From NCBI GenBank assembly GCA_947364395.1, contig CANASS010000065.1, positions 1 through 8,565 of the forward strand: 8,565 nucleotides of DNA, written 5' to 3'. Below, in pieces: positions 1-6,781 of the stretch; positions within the stretch are counted from its first letter, which is position 1, and the number at the start of each line of letters is the position of its first letter. The notes under the pieces are model-generated. The model searched no databases. It was not told where the DNA came from and was given only the letters and a program-made list of their open reading frames with translations. The DNA comes from an uncultured bacterium (GTDB lineage Bacteria; Bacillota; Clostridia; Oscillospirales; Oscillospiraceae). The position numbers and the translations under genes were made by a program.

Positions 1-1343
1 TACTTGTCGGTGTGGTCGCCGATGATCTTGATGGAGTTCTTGTTGGCGCCCACGGTGCCGTCGCCGCCCAGACCCCAGAACTTGACCTCGATGGTGCCCT
101 CGGCCGCGGTGTTGGGAGAGGGCTTCTCCTCCAGAGACATGTTGGTGACATCGTCCACGATGCCCAGGGTGAACTGGCGCTTGGGAGCGGCCTTGGTCAG
201 CTCCTCATAGACGGCGAAGACGCTGGCGGGAGGCGTGTCCTTGGAGCCCAGGCCATAGCGGCCGCCGATGACGGACACGTCGGTCTTGCCGGCGTTGGCC
301 AGGGCGGTGACCACGTCCAGGTACAGGGGCTCGCCCTGAGCGCCGGGCTCCTTGGTCCGGTCCAGCACGGCCAGCTTCTTGCAGGTGGCGGGGATGGCGG
401 CCAGGAGCTTGTCCGCGCGGAAGGGACGGTACAGGCGCACCTTGACCAGGCCCACCTTCTCGCCGTGGGCGTTCAGGTAGTCGATGACCTCCTCGGCCAC
501 GTCGCAGATGGAGCCCATGGCGATGATGACCCGGTCGGCGTCGGGGGCGCCGTAGTAGTTGAACAGCTGATAGTCGGTGCCCAGCTTGGCGTTGATCTTG
601 CCCATATACTCCTCGACGATCTCGGGCAGGGCGTCGTAGTACTTGTTGCAGGCCTCGCGGTGCTGGAAGAAGATGTCGCCGTTCTCATGGGAGCCGCGCA
701 TGACAGGGCGCTCGGGGTTCAGGGCCCGGGCGCGGAAGTCCTCGATGGCCTTCCAGTCCACCATCTCGGCCAGGTCCTCATAATCCCAGATGGCCACCTT
801 CTGGATCTCGTGGGAGGTGCGGAAGCCGTCGAAGAAGTTCAGGAAGGGAACGCGGCCCTCGATGGAGGCCAGATGGGCCACGGCGGCCAGGTCCATGACC
901 TCCTGGACGTTGCCCTCGGCCAGCATGGCGAAGCCGGTCTGGCGGCAGGCCATGACGTCGGAGTGGTCGCCAAAGATGTTCAGCGCGTGGCTGGCCACGG
1001 TACGGGCAGACACGTGGAACACGCAGGGGAGCAGCTCACCGGCGATTTTGTACATATTGGGGATCATCAGCAGCAGGCCCTGGGAGGCGGTGTAGGTAGT
1101 GGTCAGGGCGCCGGCGGCCAGGGAGCCGTGGACGGTGCCGGCGGCGCCGGCCTCGGACTGCATCTCGACCACCTTGACTGTCTGGCCAAAGATGTTCTTC
1201 CGGCCGGCGGCGGCCCACTGATCTACGTTATCCGCCATGGGGCTGGACGGCGTGATGGGATAGATGCCGGCCACCTCGGTAAAGGCGTAGGACACGTGGG
1301 CGGCGGCGGTGTTGCCGTCCATAGTTTTGAACTTGCGTGCCAT
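1..1343 (-). CDS. nifJ: Pyruvate:ferredoxin (flavodoxin) oxidoreductase, N-terminal 447 codons (3' end outside window)
   Basis: NifJ oxidises pyruvate with CoA to acetyl-CoA and CO2 and passes electrons to ferredoxin or flavodoxin; it is a cytoplasmic thiamine diphosphate and iron-sulfur enzyme central to anaerobic metabolism. The visible part begins MARKFKTMDGNTAAAHVSYA and contains the family signature YPITPSSPMAD (residues 28-38), MQSEAGAAGT (61-70), and the SARTVASHA stretch (112-120). T31, E64 and R114 fall at the positions known for cofactor and pyruvate contacts in Desulfovibrio PFOR. Near the cut edge is GGDGTVGANKNSIKIIGDH, the typical junction into the next domain. The family is about 1,170-1,200 residues, so more than half, including the ferredoxin-like cluster domain and the C-terminal TPP domain, lies beyond the left edge. 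The start at 1343 is fixed by an AAGGAGGA site at 1353-1360, nine bases upstream. It diverges from comM and has its own promoter. No frameshift is seen. Confidence 0.97.
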   Translation of the reverse strand, partial: MARKFKTMDGNTAAAHVSYAFTEVAGIYPITPSSPMADNVDQWAAAGRKNIFGQTVKVVEMQSEAGAAGTVHGSLAAGALTTTYTASQGLLLMIPNMYKIAGELLPCVFHVSARTVASHALNIFGDHSDVMACRQTGFAMLAEGNVQEVMDLAAVAHLASIEGRVPFLNFFDGFRTSHEIQKVAIWDYEDLAEMVDWKAIEDFRARALNPERPVMRGSHENGDIFFQHREACNKYYDALPEIVEEYMGKINAKLGTDYQLFNYYGAPDADRVIIAMGSICDVAEEVIDYLNAHGEKVGLVKVRLYRPFRADKLLAAIPATCKKLAVLDRTKEPGAQGEPLYLDVVTALANAGKTDVSVIGGRYGLGSKDTPPASVFAVYEELTKAAPKRQFTLGIVDDVTNMSLEEKPSPNTAAEGTIEVKFWGLGGDGTVGANKNSIKIIGDHTDK

Positions 1344-1352
1344 AGGCGTTTT

Positions 1353-1438
1353 TCCTCCTTTTCATATGAGAACGTTCCCTCATACGGTCCGTTCCGTTTC
1401 GCGGTAAGTAGTCTATCACATCCGGCGTGAATTTGCAA
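1353..1438 (-). promoter_or_regulatory. nifJ promoter and leader
   Basis: Read on the minus strand, TTGCAA (1438-1433) is followed after 17 bases by TAGACT (1415-1410), preceded by TG one base upstream (extended -10). This predicts a transcript start near 1403 and a leader of about 60 bases ending in the Shine-Dalgarno site at 1360-1353. The leader contains an inverted repeat, listed separately. The promoter call rests on sequence match only. Confidence 0.6.
1365..1384 (-). repeat. Inverted repeat in nifJ leader
   Basis: TATGAG and CTCATA form perfect 6-base arms around eight bases; the spacer overlaps an 8-base palindrome, GAACGTTC (1370-1377). It lies between the predicted nifJ transcript start and the ribosome binding site. 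It could be an operator or a weak leader hairpin; the arms are short, so chance is not excluded. Confidence 0.4.
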
Positions 1439-1519
1439 TTGGTAATGCTCATTTTTTCCGTAAACTTTCTGAGAAATCCAGCTCCCCGGCCCGTTCCCGC
1501 CCGGCGGGTCCGGCGGGCC

Positions 1520-1548
1520 TTGCGAATTGGGTCGGATCGTGGTATAGT
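1520..1548 (+). promoter_or_regulatory. comM promoter
   Basis: TTGCGA (1520-1525), a 17-base spacer and TATAGT (1543-1548) make a good housekeeping-sigma promoter. The predicted start near 1555 leaves a leader of about 30 bases with an AAAGGAGG ribosome binding site at 1568-1575, nine bases before the ATG. Just upstream is a GC-rich 9-base tandem repeat, CGGCGGGTC/CGGCGGGCC (1502-1519). Confidence 0.65.
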
Positions 1549-1584
1549 GGATAAAATTGAGAAAAGGAAAGGAGGCCCCCGCTT

Positions 1585-3108
1585 ATGGTGTGCAACGTGA
1601 CCTCCCTGGGGCTGAACGGGGTGGCGGGCTATCCGGTGACCGCCGAATGCGCCCTGTCCGGGGGGCTGCCCGCCTTCGACGTGGTGGGCCTGCCCGACGC
1701 CGCCGTGAAGGAGGCCCGGGAGCGGGTGCGCTCCGCCGTGAAATCCAGCGGGTTTGATTTCCCCGTCTCCCGGATCACGGTGAACCTGGCCCCCGCCGAC
1801 CGGCGCAAGGCGGGGACGGTGTACGATCTGCCCATCCTGGTGGGCATTTTGTGCGCCGGAAGCCAGCTGTCCCTGAAGCATGAGCGGGATTCCGCCTTCA
1901 TCGGCGAGCTGTCCTTGGACGGGCGGCTGCGGCCGGTGTCCGGGGTGCTGCCCATGGCGCTGGCGGCCCGGCGGGCGGGCATACGGCGGCTGTTCCTCCC
2001 CGCCGACAACGCCCCCGAGGCCTCCCTGGCCGATGGGCTGGAGGCGCTGCCCGTCCGCACTGTGGAGGAGCTGGCCCGGCACCTGTCCGGGGAGCGGCCC
2101 ATCTCCCCCGTCCCGGCGTGGCAGGACGGCCCGCCCCCCGTCCAGGGGCCCGACTTCTCCGAGGTGAAGGGGCAGGGACAGGCCAAGCGGGCCCTGGAGG
2201 TGGCCGCCGCCGGGGGCCACCACGTGCTCATGTCGGGCTCTCCCGGCTCGGGCAAGTCCATGATGGCCAAGCGGCTGCCCTCCATACTCCCCGACCTGAC
2301 CCGGGCGGAGGCCCTGGCCTGCACGGAGATTTACTCCGTCATGGGCCTCACCTCCAAAGAGCATCCCATGGTGCGCCGCCGCCCCTTCCGGGCCCCCCAC
2401 CACACCATCTCCGCCGCCGGGATGACCGGGGGCGGCTCCAATCCCCGGCCCGGGGAGATCTCCCTGGCCCACAACGGGGTGCTGTTCCTGGACGAGCTGC
2501 CCGAGTTCCACTCCGACGTGCTGGAGGTGCTCCGCCAGCCCCTGGAGGACGGCCAGACCCAGATCTCCCGCGTGTCCGGCTCGGTGACCTACCCCAGCCG
2601 GTTCATGCTGGTGTGCGCCATGAACCCCTGCAAATGCGGCTGGTACGGTCACCCCTCGGGCCGGTGCACCTGCACGGAGCAGTCGGTGCGGCGCTACCTG
2701 TCCCGTCTGTCCGGGCCCATGCTGGACCGCATCGACATCTGTGTGGACGTGCCCTCCCTGGACTACGACGAGCTGTCCGCCAGCGCCCCGCCCGCAGAGA
2801 GCTCAGCGGACATCCGGGCACGGGTCAACGCCGCCCGGGCCATCCAGACCGCCCGGTACGGTCCGGAGGGCCCCGCCTGCAACGCCCAGATGGGCCCCCG
2901 GGAGCTGCGGGACCACTGCAGGCTGGACCAGCCCTGTCAGCAGCTCATCCGGGGGGCCTACGACCGGCTGGGCCTCACCGCCCGGGGGTACGACCGCATC
3001 CTGCGGGTGGCCCGAACCATCGCCGACCTGGACGGGGTGGAGAATATTGCCGTCCACCACCTGGCGGAGGCTTTGCAGTACCGCCCTCCCGAGCATTTGC
3101 GGGGATAA
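1585..3108 (+). CDS. comM: ComM/YifB family AAA+ ATPase (Mg-chelatase-like)
   Basis: This 507-residue protein has the full ComM/YifB architecture and usual length. The N-terminal ChlI-like (Lon protease-fold) domain, about residues 1-170, includes FDVVGLPDAAVKEARERVRS (31-50), NLAPADRRKAGTVYDLPI (67-84) and FIGELSLDGRLRPVSG (105-120). The AAA+ module has Walker A GSPGSGKS (218-225), RAPHHTISAAGMTGGG (269-284), Walker B VLFLDELPEF (299-308), sensor-1 asparagine in AMNPC (345-349), and the paired-cysteine insert CKCG...CTC (349-363) typical of the family. GPMLDRIDICVDVP (377-390) and a C-terminal helical domain follow. In naturally transformable bacteria ComM is a hexameric helicase that extends heteroduplex DNA by branch migration; in gut Clostridia the role is untested, so the name reflects homology. 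It is a single-gene transcript with its own promoter, a strong ribosome binding site and a terminator. It is intact. Confidence 0.95.
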   Translation: MVCNVTSLGLNGVAGYPVTAECALSGGLPAFDVVGLPDAAVKEARERVRSAVKSSGFDFPVSRITVNLAPADRRKAGTVYDLPILVGILCAGSQLSLKHERDSAFIGELSLDGRLRPVSGVLPMALAARRAGIRRLFLPADNAPEASLADGLEALPVRTVEELARHLSGERPISPVPAWQDGPPPVQGPDFSEVKGQGQAKRALEVAAAGGHHVLMSGSPGSGKSMMAKRLPSILPDLTRAEALACTEIYSVMGLTSKEHPMVRRRPFRAPHHTISAAGMTGGGSNPRPGEISLAHNGVLFLDELPEFHSDVLEVLRQPLEDGQTQISRVSGSVTYPSRFMLVCAMNPCKCGWYGHPSGRCTCTEQSVRRYLSRLSGPMLDRIDICVDVPSLDYDELSASAPPAESSADIRARVNAARAIQTARYGPEGPACNAQMGPRELRDHCRLDQPCQQLIRGAYDRLGLTARGYDRILRVARTIADLDGVENIAVHHLAEALQYRPPEHLRG

Positions 3109-3154
3109 GAGGCCCTGCGGCGCAGCCCTCGGCCCCTTTGCCTCCACGGAAAAA

Positions 3155-3191
3155 CCCGTCCCCCGGCTATGCCGGGGGACGGGCCTTTTTT
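3155..3191 (+). terminator. Strong intrinsic terminator, probably bidirectional
   Basis: CCCGTCCCCCGGC (3155-3167) and GCCGGGGGACGGG (3171-3183) form a perfect 13-bp stem with a TAT loop, followed by CC and six T (3186-3191), an intrinsic terminator for comM. Five A at 3150-3154 give a U-tract on the other strand, so it can also stop the convergent lyase operon, whose last open frame ends at 3196. Confidence 0.92.
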
Positions 3192-3195
3192 CAGC

Positions 3196-3342
3196 CTATT
3201 CCTCCAGATGGAACACGCGCTTCTCCCGCTCCGTCCATGGGGCGAAGCGGGCGGTCAGCCAGAACAGGGCAACGGCGGTGGACGCCGGAAGGACGCGCAG
3301 CCGGGTGAGGGCCTTCAGCCCATAGAGCTCCCCTCCCGTCAT
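3196..3342 (-). CDS. Small 48-residue protein, hypothetical, last frame of the lyase operon
   Basis: Starting at ATG 3342-3340, five bases after the lyase stop (3350-3348), there is an open frame of 48 codons ending in TAG (3198-3196), just 13 bases before the terminator stem. By hand count 41 of 48 codons end in G or C, against roughly 69% GC at first and 50% at second positions, the coding pattern of the neighbouring genes. The product begins MTGGELYGLKALTRLR and ends WTEREKRVFHLEE. Residues 17-33 (VLPASTAVALFWLTARF) are hydrophobic, with basic residues before and a charged tail after, so a single membrane helix is possible. There is no Shine-Dalgarno site, so translation would depend on coupling to the lyase stop. 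I do not recognise the family. The alternative is a frameshifted tail of the lyase: the frame is -1 relative to it, but no slippery heptamer is visible. Confidence 0.5.
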   Translation of the reverse strand: MTGGELYGLKALTRLRVLPASTAVALFWLTARFAPWTEREKRVFHLEE

Positions 3343-3347
3343 CTGTG

Positions 3348-5357
3348 TCAGCGGGCCAGCACCGTGCCCATCTCCTGGCCGGAGGCCTCGTCGAATACCA
3401 CCACTCCACCGAAGCCGCAGCAGCCCCCGGCGCTGAAGGAGTCCACGGGGCTGACGTACTCCATATGAGACACCGCCGCCACCCAGCTGCGGGCCCCCTT
3501 GCGGATGCGCAGGGCCTCAATCTGCCAGTCCTCAAACTGGACGCCCTTGATATTGGAGATCACCGGCAGCTTTTCCACGCGCAGCGGCTCCGGCTCCCCC
3601 GCCCGGTCCAGGGCCAGCACGGACCACACGCTCACAAAGCCCTGCCCCTGCACCGCAGTCTCCAGCACGGGCCCCTCCGCCGACTGGTTGTAGTGCCGGG
3701 ACACCCGCCCCGTTTTCACCGCGGCGGACACCGGCGCGGCGGATACCTGCCGCAGCCGGGCGGTGCAGGACCGTCCCTTCCAGATAAACCCGTCCTCCTG
3801 GGCGGCCAGCGTCCCGGTCTCCCCCCAGTGGAAGAACTGGCGGTAGGTGTGGGAGCCTCCGGCGTAGAACTCGTCCACCGCGATCACCACGTCGGGCTTC
3901 AGGAAAATGAGGCGGCGGTTGACGAACACCCCCTGGTCGTACCAGCCCAGGTGCCCGCCCTCGGCGTAACCGTACCGGCTGTCGCTGTAAAAGTCCCGGT
4001 TTACCGCGCGGCTGAGCCGCCCGCACCCCCAGCTGTCCTTGCAGTCGTAGAGAGGGACCCCTTCCACCGCCACCGTGTTGTGTCCGGATATCTCTTTAAA
4101 TTCCCGGCGGCTGGGCCCGAACACATAGGTATACCGCCCGCTTTCCGTGAGCACGTCCTCCCCGAAGGCGGACAGGTCGAAGTGGAGCTGGTCGGCGTGG
4201 CCGTGGCCCGCCCCCAGCAGGCCGCAGTGGAAGCGCACCCAGGCGTCCTCCGGCCCCCAGCCGGACCGGAACACATAGTTGCCGCTGTCCGTCAGGGCAA
4301 AGTCGGTCTGAGCGGGAACCTGGGCGGGCATGGCCTCATACCGCGCCCCCTCCCCGGCCCCCAGCTCCCACACGCTGTCAAGGTCCAGCCTGGAGTATCC
4401 GGCGGCTTTCATCTCCCCATCCTGGAAGATGGCGGCGGCCAGGGTCACCAGATCCCGCTGGTCGATGTCGTCGCTGTCCCCCATCATGGGCTCCCGGCCG
4501 TCCGGCTTCTGCCACGCCAGGTCGGCCCGCGCCATGGCGTAAACCGCCTGCTCCATGCCCTGGGGCAGCGTCTCCCCCCGGCGGCGGGCCAGCAGAACCA
4601 CGTCCAGATAGCACCGCATGACCTCGTTGTGGTACATGGGGGACTGCTCCCAGTGGACCCCGTCCGGGTAGACCTGGATGCGGCGGCAGCGGTCCAGCCG
4701 CTCCAGGGCGGCGGCCCGGTACTGGGCCGCCCGCTCGCTGCCGGGCAGGTGGCACCCCGCCATGTACAGCCCGTGGCTGGCCAGCACGCCCCAGTTGCTC
4801 ATCAGGTTGAAGGTGTCCCACACCCCCATGATGTACTCGGCGTGGTCGGTGAGGGACCAGATGAATTTGTCCATCACCGCCTCCGTGATATAGGGGCTGC
4901 CCTCAAAGTACCGCATGGCCTTGCACCAGTTCTCCATGCGGATGCCCGCCTCGATGGACCGCCAGGCCGGCGCGCAGGCGGGGTCGTCCCGGCGCACCGT
5001 GTCCACCCAGTGGACCAGCTGCTCCGCGAAGGCTTTGGCGTACTTCTCGTCCCCCGTTATGGCGTAGGCCTGACCCAGGCAGGGCCAGAACCGCATCCGA
5101 TTGAAGGCATAGACGAATTCCGGGTCGTCCCCCGGCTGGCGCAGCCAGTCTATGGGGCCGTCGAACACCTCGGGCACGTGGGTCTGCTCCATGTCCCAGC
5201 GCAGCTGGAACACAAACTTGTTCTCCGCCGCCAGATCCGCCGTGCGCAGCACCCTGTCCAGCTCCTCCCGGCAGTTGGTCCGGACATATTCCGCCGCCGC
5301 CTCCCTGTCGTCGAAAAAGGTCCTGCGGTTCTGGTCAAAAAACTGCTGTGGATTCAT
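3348..5357 (-). CDS. Heparinase II/III family polysaccharide lyase (substrate unassigned)
   Basis: A 669-residue protein with the two-part fold of heparinase II/III-like lyases, which cleave uronic-acid-containing polysaccharides by beta-elimination. The N-terminal alpha-toroid region (about 1-340) contains SIEAGIRMENW (134-144), NLMSNWGVLASHG (184-196) and DGVHWEQSPMYHNEV (232-246), where the catalytic Tyr/His normally sit. The C-terminal beta-sandwich begins with SGNYVFRSGW (358-367) and carries the hallmark GAGHGHADQLHFDL (382-395), then SGHNTVAVEG (424-433) and KPDVVIAVDEF (487-497). Length is normal for the family. No signal peptide or lipobox is visible, so a cytoplasmic enzyme acting on imported oligosaccharides is inferred. 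The start at 5357 follows an AAGGAG site (5371-5366) by eight bases. The GH88 gene ends 27 bases upstream, so the two are one operon. Heparosan, chondroitin, hyaluronan, alginate-like or exopolysaccharide substrates remain possible. Confidence 0.88.
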   Translation of the reverse strand: MNPQQFFDQNRRTFFDDREAAAEYVRTNCREELDRVLRTADLAAENKFVFQLRWDMEQTHVPEVFDGPIDWLRQPGDDPEFVYAFNRMRFWPCLGQAYAITGDEKYAKAFAEQLVHWVDTVRRDDPACAPAWRSIEAGIRMENWCKAMRYFEGSPYITEAVMDKFIWSLTDHAEYIMGVWDTFNLMSNWGVLASHGLYMAGCHLPGSERAAQYRAAALERLDRCRRIQVYPDGVHWEQSPMYHNEVMRCYLDVVLLARRRGETLPQGMEQAVYAMARADLAWQKPDGREPMMGDSDDIDQRDLVTLAAAIFQDGEMKAAGYSRLDLDSVWELGAGEGARYEAMPAQVPAQTDFALTDSGNYVFRSGWGPEDAWVRFHCGLLGAGHGHADQLHFDLSAFGEDVLTESGRYTYVFGPSRREFKEISGHNTVAVEGVPLYDCKDSWGCGRLSRAVNRDFYSDSRYGYAEGGHLGWYDQGVFVNRRLIFLKPDVVIAVDEFYAGGSHTYRQFFHWGETGTLAAQEDGFIWKGRSCTARLRQVSAAPVSAAVKTGRVSRHYNQSAEGPVLETAVQGQGFVSVWSVLALDRAGEPEPLRVEKLPVISNIKGVQFEDWQIEALRIRKGARSWVAAVSHMEYVSPVDSFSAGGCCGFGGVVVFDEASGQEMGTVLAR

Positions 5358-5384
5358 AAAACGCTCTCCTTCTCCCCTTGCCGG

Positions 5385-6539
5385 TCACCAGTAGGGGTCC
5401 CAGCCCCCGGCCAGCCGGGTAAGGGCTTCCATGTAGTAAAAGTCGCCCCAGGAGGTGCACTCGTCCACCCCCTCGGGGAAGCAGGTGTTGTAAAGGCTCT
5501 TTTTGCTGTAAGTGCCGTGGAGGATCAGGCCGGTCCCCTCCACGGGCTCCGGCACGGCGTAGTTTTCCGCCAGACTGCCCACCATCTCCCGGGCCAGCTT
5601 CTCATACTGGGCGGTCTCCCCGGCGGGGAGGACTCGGACGGCCTCCAGCAGGCCGCAGGCCACGATGGCGGCGGAGGAGGAGTCCCGGGGCTCGCCGCTG
5701 TCCGGCTGGAAGAGCATGTCCCAGCAGGGCACCAGGTCCTCGGGCAGACGGGTGAGGTAGAAGTCCAGCGCCCGCTTGAAGGTGTCCAGCGCCTTGGGGT
5801 CGCCGGTGTCCCGCCAGCTCAGAATGGAGCCGTACACCCCCCAGGCCTGACCACGGGCCCAGAAGCTGTCGTCTTTGTAGCCCTGGCAGGTGCGGCCGTG
5901 GCTGGGGGTTCCGTCCTTGTTCATGTAGAAGGTGTGGAAGGTGGAGCCGTCGGGCCGGAAGGAGTTGGCCATGCAGGTGGCGGTGTGTTTTTTCGCGATG
6001 CCAGCGTACTTGTCGTCCCCCGTCTCCCTGGAGGCCCAGTACAGCAGGGGCAGGTTCAGCAGGCAGTCGATGATGAAGCGGTAGTTGATGGGCGACCCCA
6101 TCCGGCCCCAGGCCTGGATGAACTCCCCCTTGGGCTGGAAGCGGCTGATGAGCTGGTCCGCCGCCAGGATAGCCGCCTCCCGGGCCTTCTGGTCCCCGGT
6201 GAGCTTGTACGCCGCCACACAGGCGGGGGTGTACAGAAAGCCCATGTCGTGGTGGGCCACCTTCACCTTCCGGCGGATGCGGCGGTCAAAGCTGTCCGCC
6301 AGAGTCAGGCCCGCCTCCCGAAAGGCCTCGCCGCGGGTGCGCTCATAGGCCAGCCAGATCTCCCCCGGCCAGAAGCCGCAGGTCCACTGGTCGTTTTTGC
6401 AGGCGGGATAGATGTTGTTCACGCTGGAGTGGTTCTGGCACCTCTTGGTGTACTTGGGCAGGTTCAGCCGAACCTGCTCCACGGCCTTGTCCAGGGCGGC
6501 CTGTACCTGCTGGTCCGTGATGGGAAGGGGTCTGCTCAT
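5385..6539 (-). CDS. Glycoside hydrolase family 88, unsaturated glucuronyl hydrolase
   Basis: A 384-residue protein of normal GH88 length with an (alpha/alpha)6-barrel pattern. GH88 enzymes remove the 4,5-unsaturated uronic acid that a lyase leaves at the non-reducing end, by hydration of the double bond. Supporting motifs: CGFWPGEIWLAYERT (54-68), HHDMGF (96-101) with D98, and INYRFIIDCLLNLPLLYWAS (151-170) with D158; these aspartates match the two catalytic positions of characterised UGL enzymes. GYKDDSFWARGQAWGVYG (220-237) is the family SxWARGQAW signature, and the C-terminal YNTCFPEGVDECTSWGDFYY (350-369) also fits. No secretion signal is seen. The start at 6539 is preceded by AGAGGTG (6554-6548), eight bases upstream. 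It is the first gene of an operon with the lyase, the expected lyase-then-hydrolase pairing. GH105 is related, but HHDMGF and the overall pattern favour GH88. Confidence 0.93.
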   Translation of the reverse strand: MSRPLPITDQQVQAALDKAVEQVRLNLPKYTKRCQNHSSVNNIYPACKNDQWTCGFWPGEIWLAYERTRGEAFREAGLTLADSFDRRIRRKVKVAHHDMGFLYTPACVAAYKLTGDQKAREAAILAADQLISRFQPKGEFIQAWGRMGSPINYRFIIDCLLNLPLLYWASRETGDDKYAGIAKKHTATCMANSFRPDGSTFHTFYMNKDGTPSHGRTCQGYKDDSFWARGQAWGVYGSILSWRDTGDPKALDTFKRALDFYLTRLPEDLVPCWDMLFQPDSGEPRDSSSAAIVACGLLEAVRVLPAGETAQYEKLAREMVGSLAENYAVPEPVEGTGLILHGTYSKKSLYNTCFPEGVDECTSWGDFYYMEALTRLAGGWDPYW

Positions 6540-6565
6540 AGAAAGGACACCTCTTTCTCATAGTA

Positions 6566-6607
6566 TGGCAATTGCCAAGGGGCGGGGAAGTGCCCGCCCC
6601 TTGGCAA
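6566..6607 (-). repeat. Leader hairpin and overlapping palindrome upstream of the GH88 gene
   Basis: TTGCCAAGGGGCGGG (6572-6586) and CCCGCCCCTTGGCAA (6593-6607) are a perfect 15-bp inverted repeat around six bases. The outer end overlaps a second perfect 12-base palindrome, TGGCAATTGCCA (6566-6577), so the same six bases can pair two ways. It lies between the predicted start of transcription and the ribosome binding site. On the mRNA strand there is no U-tract after the stem, so it is not a standard terminator. An operator for a dimeric repressor or a leader control hairpin are both possible; neither is proven. Confidence 0.75.
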
Positions 6608-6614
6608 CAGACGC

Positions 6615-6656
6615 AGTATATAGATTGATTTTACCTCTTCAAGCCGCCGCTTGCAA
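6615..6656 (-). promoter_or_regulatory. Promoter(s) of the GH88-lyase operon
   Basis: On the minus strand TTGCAA (6656-6651), a 17-base spacer and TAAAAT (6633-6628) make a good promoter with a start near 6621. A second, overlapping candidate is TTGAAG (6642-6637), a 16-base spacer and TATACT (6620-6615), with a start near 6608. Either one puts the leader hairpin at the very 5' end of the mRNA, at a position where a bound repressor would block initiation. Confidence 0.6.
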
Positions 6657-6719
6657 TACCCTGGACAAAGTATTTTTACGGACCGGGAACACGAAGCAGG
6701 GCTGACCCGCGCTCGAATA

Positions 6720-6750
6720 AAGAGCCGGACTCACAGAGAGCCCGGCTCTT
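6720..6750 (-). terminator. Intrinsic terminator after uxaC
   Basis: AAGAGCCGG (6720-6728) and CCGGCTCTT (6742-6750) form a 9-bp stem with a 13-base loop, 31 bases past the uxaC stop. Downstream on the minus strand the sequence is TATTC, a weak U-tract; on the plus strand it is TTTCTGTT. It separates uxaC from the GH88 operon, which has its own promoter. Termination may be partial. Confidence 0.65.
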
Positions 6751-6781
6751 TTCTGTTCCGTTATGAAGCCGCTGTCCCGGC

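Noticed and set aside
12..1430. 472-codon open frame on the plus strand over nifJ
   Set aside because: Antisense shadow of nifJ. GC-rich third positions in the real gene suppress stop codons on the opposite strand; its composition is low-complexity Gly/Val/Ala/Leu and it has no recognisable domain.
1502..1519. GC-rich tandem repeat CGGCGGGTC/CGGCGGGCC upstream of the comM promoter
   Set aside because: Only two 9-base units with one mismatch in a GC-rich genome; likely chance, so noted only with the promoter.
1228..2652. 474-codon minus-strand open frame running through the nifJ start, the spacer and half of comM
   Set aside because: It crosses a divergent promoter region and lies antisense to a well-supported AAA+ gene; the translation is low-complexity Gly/Pro/His-rich.
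2118..3308. 396-codon plus-strand frame inside and past comM
   Set aside because: Out-of-frame shadow of comM rich in Pro, Gly and Arg, and it runs straight through the terminator hairpin.
3340..3360. Programmed frameshift joining the lyase to the small ORF
   Set aside because: The required shift is -1, but no X XXY YYZ slippery heptamer or obvious pseudoknot lies at the stop. The TGAC context favours +1 shifting, which would enter the wrong frame.
3345..6563. 1072-codon plus-strand open frame antisense to the lyase and GH88 genes
   Set aside because: Striking length, but both minus-strand genes have convincing catalytic motifs and ribosome binding sites, while this frame has no domain and a biased Val/Gly/His/Leu composition.
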